Origin: Rhodococcus sp. ARC_M6
GTDB taxonomy: Bacteria > Actinomycetota > Actinomycetes > Mycobacteriales > Mycobacteriaceae
Assembly (NCBI RefSeq): GCF_022810305.1
Contig: NZ_JALGQH010000004.1
Coordinates: 248,001 to 312,000, forward strand
Direction of reading: 5' to 3'
DNA: 64,000 nt
Below the pieces are notes generated by a model, which saw only the letters and a list, made by a program, of their open reading frames with translations, did no database searches and was not told the origin of the DNA. This document shows positions 60,796-64,000 of this stretch, piece by piece; position 1 is the stretch's first letter; each line of letters opens with the position of its first letter. The translations under genes were made by a program, and so were the position numbers.

Positions 60796-61830
60796 GTGAG
60801 TATCGGAACGGGCAACTTGGACAGTCTGCGTCATCACGGGGACGTCGACGCTGCGCCGGGTCTCCTCGATTTTGCCGTCAACGTTCAGGGTGAGGGTCCG
60901 CCGGCTTGGCTGCGGGAACGTCTTGCCGGCGAGCTGTCGACGCTCGGTTCGTACCCGTCGGCGACGGCGGAATTGCGGGCTCGAGAAACGGTTGCGGCGC
61001 GGCACGGGCGTCGCGTGGACGAGGTGTTGTTGCTGGCTGGTGGGGCTGAGGGGTTCGCGATGTTGCCGCGGCTCGGATCGGCGTTCGCTGCCTTGATTCA
61101 TCCTTCTTTCACCGAACCGGAATTGGCGTTACGGGAAGCCGGTGTGCCGGTGACGCCGGTGATTCTCGACCCTCCGTACACACTGCGAACAGCAGTTATG
61201 CCTGATGAAGCGGATCTTGTGGTGGTGGGAAACCCAACAAATCCGACCTCGGTACTGCATCCGAAAGCGGACGTCCTGGCCCTGCGTCGTCCCGGCCGGA
61301 TTCTTGTGGTTGACGAGGCCTTCGGCGACGCGATACCGGGCGAAACCGAGAGCATCGCCGACTTGTCGTTGCCGGACGTGTTGGTGTTGCGCAGTCTGAC
61401 CAAGACCTGGGCGCTGGCGGGATTGCGCTGCGGATACGCGCTCGGTGCACCCGACGTGCTCGAGAAACTGGCGCACGGACGCGCGCATTGGCCGCTGGGA
61501 AGCCTGCAAATCGAAGCAATCAGAGCGTGCTGCGAACCGTCGGCGGTGGCGGAGTCACAGACGAAGGCTGCCATCATCGCGGGTCAGCGCGCCGCACTGT
61601 GTGGAAAACTGCGTGCCATCGGTGTGGCTGTCCACGAACCGGCGGCAGCGCCCTTTGTTCTCATCGAGCTTCCCGACGGCGAAGCGATGCGGACTCACCT
61701 GCGGACTCGCGGTATCGCCGTGCGTCGGTGCGATACGTTTCCGGGACTCGGCCCGAATCACTTGAGACTCGCTGTCCGCCCGCCGCAACAGGTGTCGATA
61801 TTGATCGATGCAATGAAGGAGTTTCTGTGA
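60796..61830 (+). CDS. cobC: PLP-dependent aminotransferase-fold protein, CobC-like
   Basis: 344 residues of the fold-type I aminotransferase family. The PLP lysine is in [31 protein letters not shown] and [12 protein letters not shown] are other binding pieces. It corresponds to Rv2231c, annotated as CobC, a threonine-phosphate decarboxylase that supplies aminopropanol phosphate for cobD nearby. GTG 60796. Overlaps the next gene by four bases. Confidence 0.87.
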   Translation: MSIGTGNLDSLRHHGDVDAAPGLLDFAVNVQGEGPPAWLRERLAGELSTLGSYPSATAELRARETVAARHGRRVDEVLLLAGGAEGFAMLPRLGSAFAALIHPSFTEPELALREAGVPVTPVILDPPYTLRTAVMPDEADLVVVGNPTNPTSVLHPKADVLALRRPGRILVVDEAFGDAIPGETESIADLSLPDVLVLRSLTKTWALAGLRCGYALGAPDVLEKLAHGRAHWPLGSLQIEAIRACCEPSAVAESQTKAAIIAGQRAALCGKLRAIGVAVHEPAAAPFVLIELPDGEAMRTHLRTRGIAVRRCDTFPGLGPNHLRLAVRPPQQVSILIDAMKEFL

Positions 61831-62957
61831 ATACGACACTTGCCGACGTCATCGCGGCCCTCGAAGCGGCCTATCCCACAGTTCTGGCTGAATCCTGGGA
61901 TTCCGTCGGACTGGTGTGCGGGGATCCGGCAGATTCCGTGAGCCGAGTCGTCTTCGCCGTCGATCCGACTGAAGCCGTGGTCGACGACGCCATTGCTTCG
62001 GGTGCCGATCTGTTGGTCGTGCATCATCCGCTGCTTCTGCGCGGGGTGGATACCGTCGGCGCGCACACGCCGAAGGGCGCACTGGTGCACAAGCTGATCA
62101 AGGCGGGATGCGCGTTGTTCTCCGCGCATACGAATGCAGATTCGGCAGATCCCGGAGTTTCCGACGCTCTCGCTGACGCTCTCGGACTGAAGGTATTGCG
62201 TCCGATCGAACCGAAACCGTCTGCGCCGCTTGACAAGTGGGTGGTGATGGTGCCGGCCGGTAACACCGCCGCTGTACGGGAAGCGCTGTTCGTGGCCGGC
62301 GCCGGCCGGATCGGTGACTACAGCAAGTGCAGTTGGACGGTGACGGGCACCGGCCAGTTCGTTCCCGGAGACGGGGCGAATCCGGCGATCGGCAGCGTCG
62401 GTGCGATCGAGGAGGTAAGCGAAGATCGTGTCGAGGTCATCGCGGCGCGAAACAAGCGCGGGGCCGTGCTCGAGGCATTGCGCACGGCGCACCCGTACGA
62501 GGAACCGGCCTTCGATGTATTCGAACTCGCCGCCTTCCCGAGTTCATTGGGTTTGGGCCGCATAGGTGAGCTTCCGCACCCCGAAACTCTGCGTGAGTTC
62601 ACCGCGCGTGTCGCCAAGGCATTGCCGTCGACGGAATGGGGCGTCCGCGCAGCGGGTGACCCCGACGCGATGGTGCGCACCGTCGCTGTCTGCGGCGGTT
62701 CCGGAGATTCGTATCTCGCGACGGTGTCGGCATTGGGCGTCGACGTGTATGTGACGTCCGACCTGCGGCATCACCCCGCCGACGAGCATCTGCGGGCTGG
62801 GGGACCGGCCTTGGTCGACGTCGCGCACTGGGCCAGCGAGTTTCCGTGGTGCGGCCAGGCAAAGTCGGTGGTCGACGCCGCCTTCGGGTCCGTTCCCGGA
62901 TGGGAGAGTCGGGTATCGACAATTCGCACGGATCCGTGGTGCCTGAGTGCGTCGTAG
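61827..62957 (+). CDS. Nif3-like dinuclear metal centre protein
   Basis: 376 residues of the Nif3/YbgI family. Metal-binding [12 protein letters not shown] and [18 protein letters not shown], and [10 protein letters not shown] plus VDVAHWASE near the end, are characteristic. A YqfO-type insertion is in the middle (about 130-230). It probably has GTP cyclohydrolase-like or nucleotide-related activity, not proven. It starts with GTG in a GTGA overlap with the CobC-like gene and corresponds to Rv2230c. Confidence 0.9.
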   Translation: MNTTLADVIAALEAAYPTVLAESWDSVGLVCGDPADSVSRVVFAVDPTEAVVDDAIASGADLLVVHHPLLLRGVDTVGAHTPKGALVHKLIKAGCALFSAHTNADSADPGVSDALADALGLKVLRPIEPKPSAPLDKWVVMVPAGNTAAVREALFVAGAGRIGDYSKCSWTVTGTGQFVPGDGANPAIGSVGAIEEVSEDRVEVIAARNKRGAVLEALRTAHPYEEPAFDVFELAAFPSSLGLGRIGELPHPETLREFTARVAKALPSTEWGVRAAGDPDAMVRTVAVCGGSGDSYLATVSALGVDVYVTSDLRHHPADEHLRAGGPALVDVAHWASEFPWCGQAKSVVDAAFGSVPGWESRVSTIRTDPWCLSAS

Positions 62958-63050
62958 GTCGGCCCCGATCAAGGTACGGTTGCACGAACATTTCAACAGC
63001 AGTTTTCATGAGTCGTGCCGACCTCGGACATACAGCAGGAGTTACACAGC

Positions 63051-63788
63051 GTGAACGTCCAACCACAGGTGCAAGCCAAGCTTCTCGACCTCGCCGGCGT
63101 GGATGCGGAGCTCACCCGGATCGCACACCGTCGCAACGCGCTTCCCGAGCAGCAGGAAGTGGACAGTCTCGAGGCTGAACGCATCAGCCGCAAGGACGCG
63201 TCGGTTTCCGTCGAGATCCAGATTGATGACATCGATCGCGACATTCGCAAGCTCGAGGGCGAGATCGACGCAGTTCGTCAGCGTGAAGACAAAGACCGAA
63301 CTCTTTTGCAGAGCGGCAGCGTGGGCGCCAAGCAGCTCACCGAACTCGAACACGAACTGGGCAGCCTCGTCCGTCGGCAGGGAATCCTGGAAGACGAGTT
63401 GCTCGAGATCATGGAACAGCGCGAGGCGCTGCAGGCAGATCACGATCACGCCGGTGCGCAGCTTTCGCAGGCAGAAGACGAGTTGGTCGATGCGAAGCGT
63501 CGTCGCGACGATGCCGTCGCCGATCTGAACAAGGCGCAGGAGCGTTGCCTCGCGGATCGCGAACGCCTGATCGGTGAATTCCCGGCTGATTTCCTGGCCG
63601 TGTACGAGAAGCAGCGCGCTCAAGGCGGACCGGGTGCAGCGCTCCTTCAGGCTCGCCGCTGTGGTGCGTGCCGGATCGAAATCGACCGTGCCGAGATTTC
63701 GCGCATTGCAGCTGCCCCGTCCGATTCTGTTGTCCGCTGCAACGAGTGCGGCGCAATCATGGTTCGTACCAAGGAGTCCGGTCTGTGA
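63051..63788 (+). CDS. Zinc-ribbon coiled-coil protein (C4-type, Rv2229c-like)
   Basis: 245 residues: a long coiled coil (residues 10-190, QREDKDRTLLQSGSVGAKQL in the middle) and a C-terminal zinc ribbon with CGACRIEIDRAE and CNECGAIM. The family is widespread and is thought to bind nucleic acid, but its role is unknown. The GTG at 63051 has AGGAG nine bases before it. It overlaps the RNase H gene by four bases. Confidence 0.88.
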   Translation: MNVQPQVQAKLLDLAGVDAELTRIAHRRNALPEQQEVDSLEAERISRKDASVSVEIQIDDIDRDIRKLEGEIDAVRQREDKDRTLLQSGSVGAKQLTELEHELGSLVRRQGILEDELLEIMEQREALQADHDHAGAQLSQAEDELVDAKRRRDDAVADLNKAQERCLADRERLIGEFPADFLAVYEKQRAQGGPGAALLQARRCGACRIEIDRAEISRIAAAPSDSVVRCNECGAIMVRTKESGL

Positions 63789-64000
63789 GTTCGTCACAGG
63801 TCATCATCGAGGCTGATGGTGGATCGCGAGGCAATCCGGGACCCGCCGGGTACGGCGCCGTCGTTTTCGACGAGGCTCGCACTGTGCTCGCGGAGCGCAA
63901 GGAGAGCATCGGGACAGCTACCAACAATGTGGCGGAATACAGCGGACTCATCGCCGGATTGACCGCTGCGGGTGAACTCGGAGCGACCGACGTGGACGTC
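63785..64000 (+). CDS. RNase H domain protein, cut by the window end (Rv2228c-like)
   Basis: The first 72 codons are in the window. IIEADGGSRGNPGPAGYGAV is the beginning of RNase HI with its first catalytic aspartate, and ATNNVAEYSGLIAGLTAA carries the glutamate region. In actinobacteria this gene often encodes RNase H fused to a CobC-type acid phosphatase, but the rest lies outside. GTGA overlap with the preceding gene. Confidence 0.9.
   Translation, partial: MSSSQVIIEADGGSRGNPGPAGYGAVVFDEARTVLAERKESIGTATNNVAEYSGLIAGLTAAGELGATDVDV

Overview
The window is a high-GC actinobacterial chromosome segment, most probably Rhodococcus (erythropolis/qingshengii-like) or a close mycolic-acid relative. 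The reasons are a FAS-II block (accD6, one KAS, acpM, fabD) beside a FasR-type regulator and aceE, a polyprenol-phosphate mannose synthase, an NDMA-dependent alcohol dehydrogenase, two wax ester synthase/DGAT genes, AhpE, and gene order over about 25.5-64 kb that follows the M. tuberculosis Rv2362c-to-Rv2228c core. The identification rests on recognised families and order; no search was run.

Region 1 (1 to ~17.2 kb) resembles a mycobacterial DosR (hypoxia/dormancy) island. It holds a CtpF-like P-type ATPase, two WS/DGATs, a DUF1876 (Rv1738-like) protein, an ANTAR-only protein, a complete group-3b-type [NiFe] hydrogenase operon (hyhB, cyclic-nucleotide-binding-domain protein, hyhG, hyhS, hyhL, maturation protease), a Pat-like GNAT, a PfkB sugar kinase, an alpha/beta hydrolase, PEP synthase and a CBS-BON protein. 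Two promoters share an almost identical GAC/GCC-TTTTGTCATCGAA box that resembles the DosR site; weaker relatives precede ppsA/CBS and ctpF. No dosR/dosS, Usp or hyp maturation genes lie inside the window. Together the genes suggest hypoxic redox balancing (hydrogenase), carbon rerouting (PfkB, PEP synthase), storage lipid synthesis and ribosome/RNA-level dormancy control.

Region 2 (~17.2-25.4 kb) is accessory: a tetronasin-type ABC exporter, a beta-lactamase-fold esterase, a SHOCT membrane protein, then an unusual operon of two overlapping KAS-III-like proteins (one with an intact Cys-His-Asn triad, one degenerate) followed by an AurF-like diiron oxygenase behind a near-perfect 24-bp palindrome, and a tiny 41-residue gene.

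Region 3 (25.5-41 kb) is core: recO, uppS, zur-smtB with a clear metal-sensor operator region, glyS, ppm, a TPM protein, ydcF, dgt, a predicted pseudokinase and dnaG, with small stress/resistance genes between 30 and 32.4 kb.

Region 4 (41-44 kb) holds a tandem duplication of promoter plus tRNA-Asn, a 65-residue LSm/Hfq-like protein gene, tRNA-Met, and directly behind it a decayed tyrosine integrase and a lipoprotein gene, the remains of a tRNA-borne island.

Region 5 (44-64 kb) is core metabolism: NDMA-dependent ADH, FAS-II, FasR, pyruvate dehydrogenase E1, AhpE, tRNA-Val, cobD, SURF1, ptpA/ptkA, cobC, Nif3-like, a C4 zinc-ribbon protein and the start of the RNase H gene, cut by the window edge. 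Starts were moved from the longest reading frame wherever a Shine-Dalgarno sequence, an overlap with the upstream gene or family N-termini pointed elsewhere.
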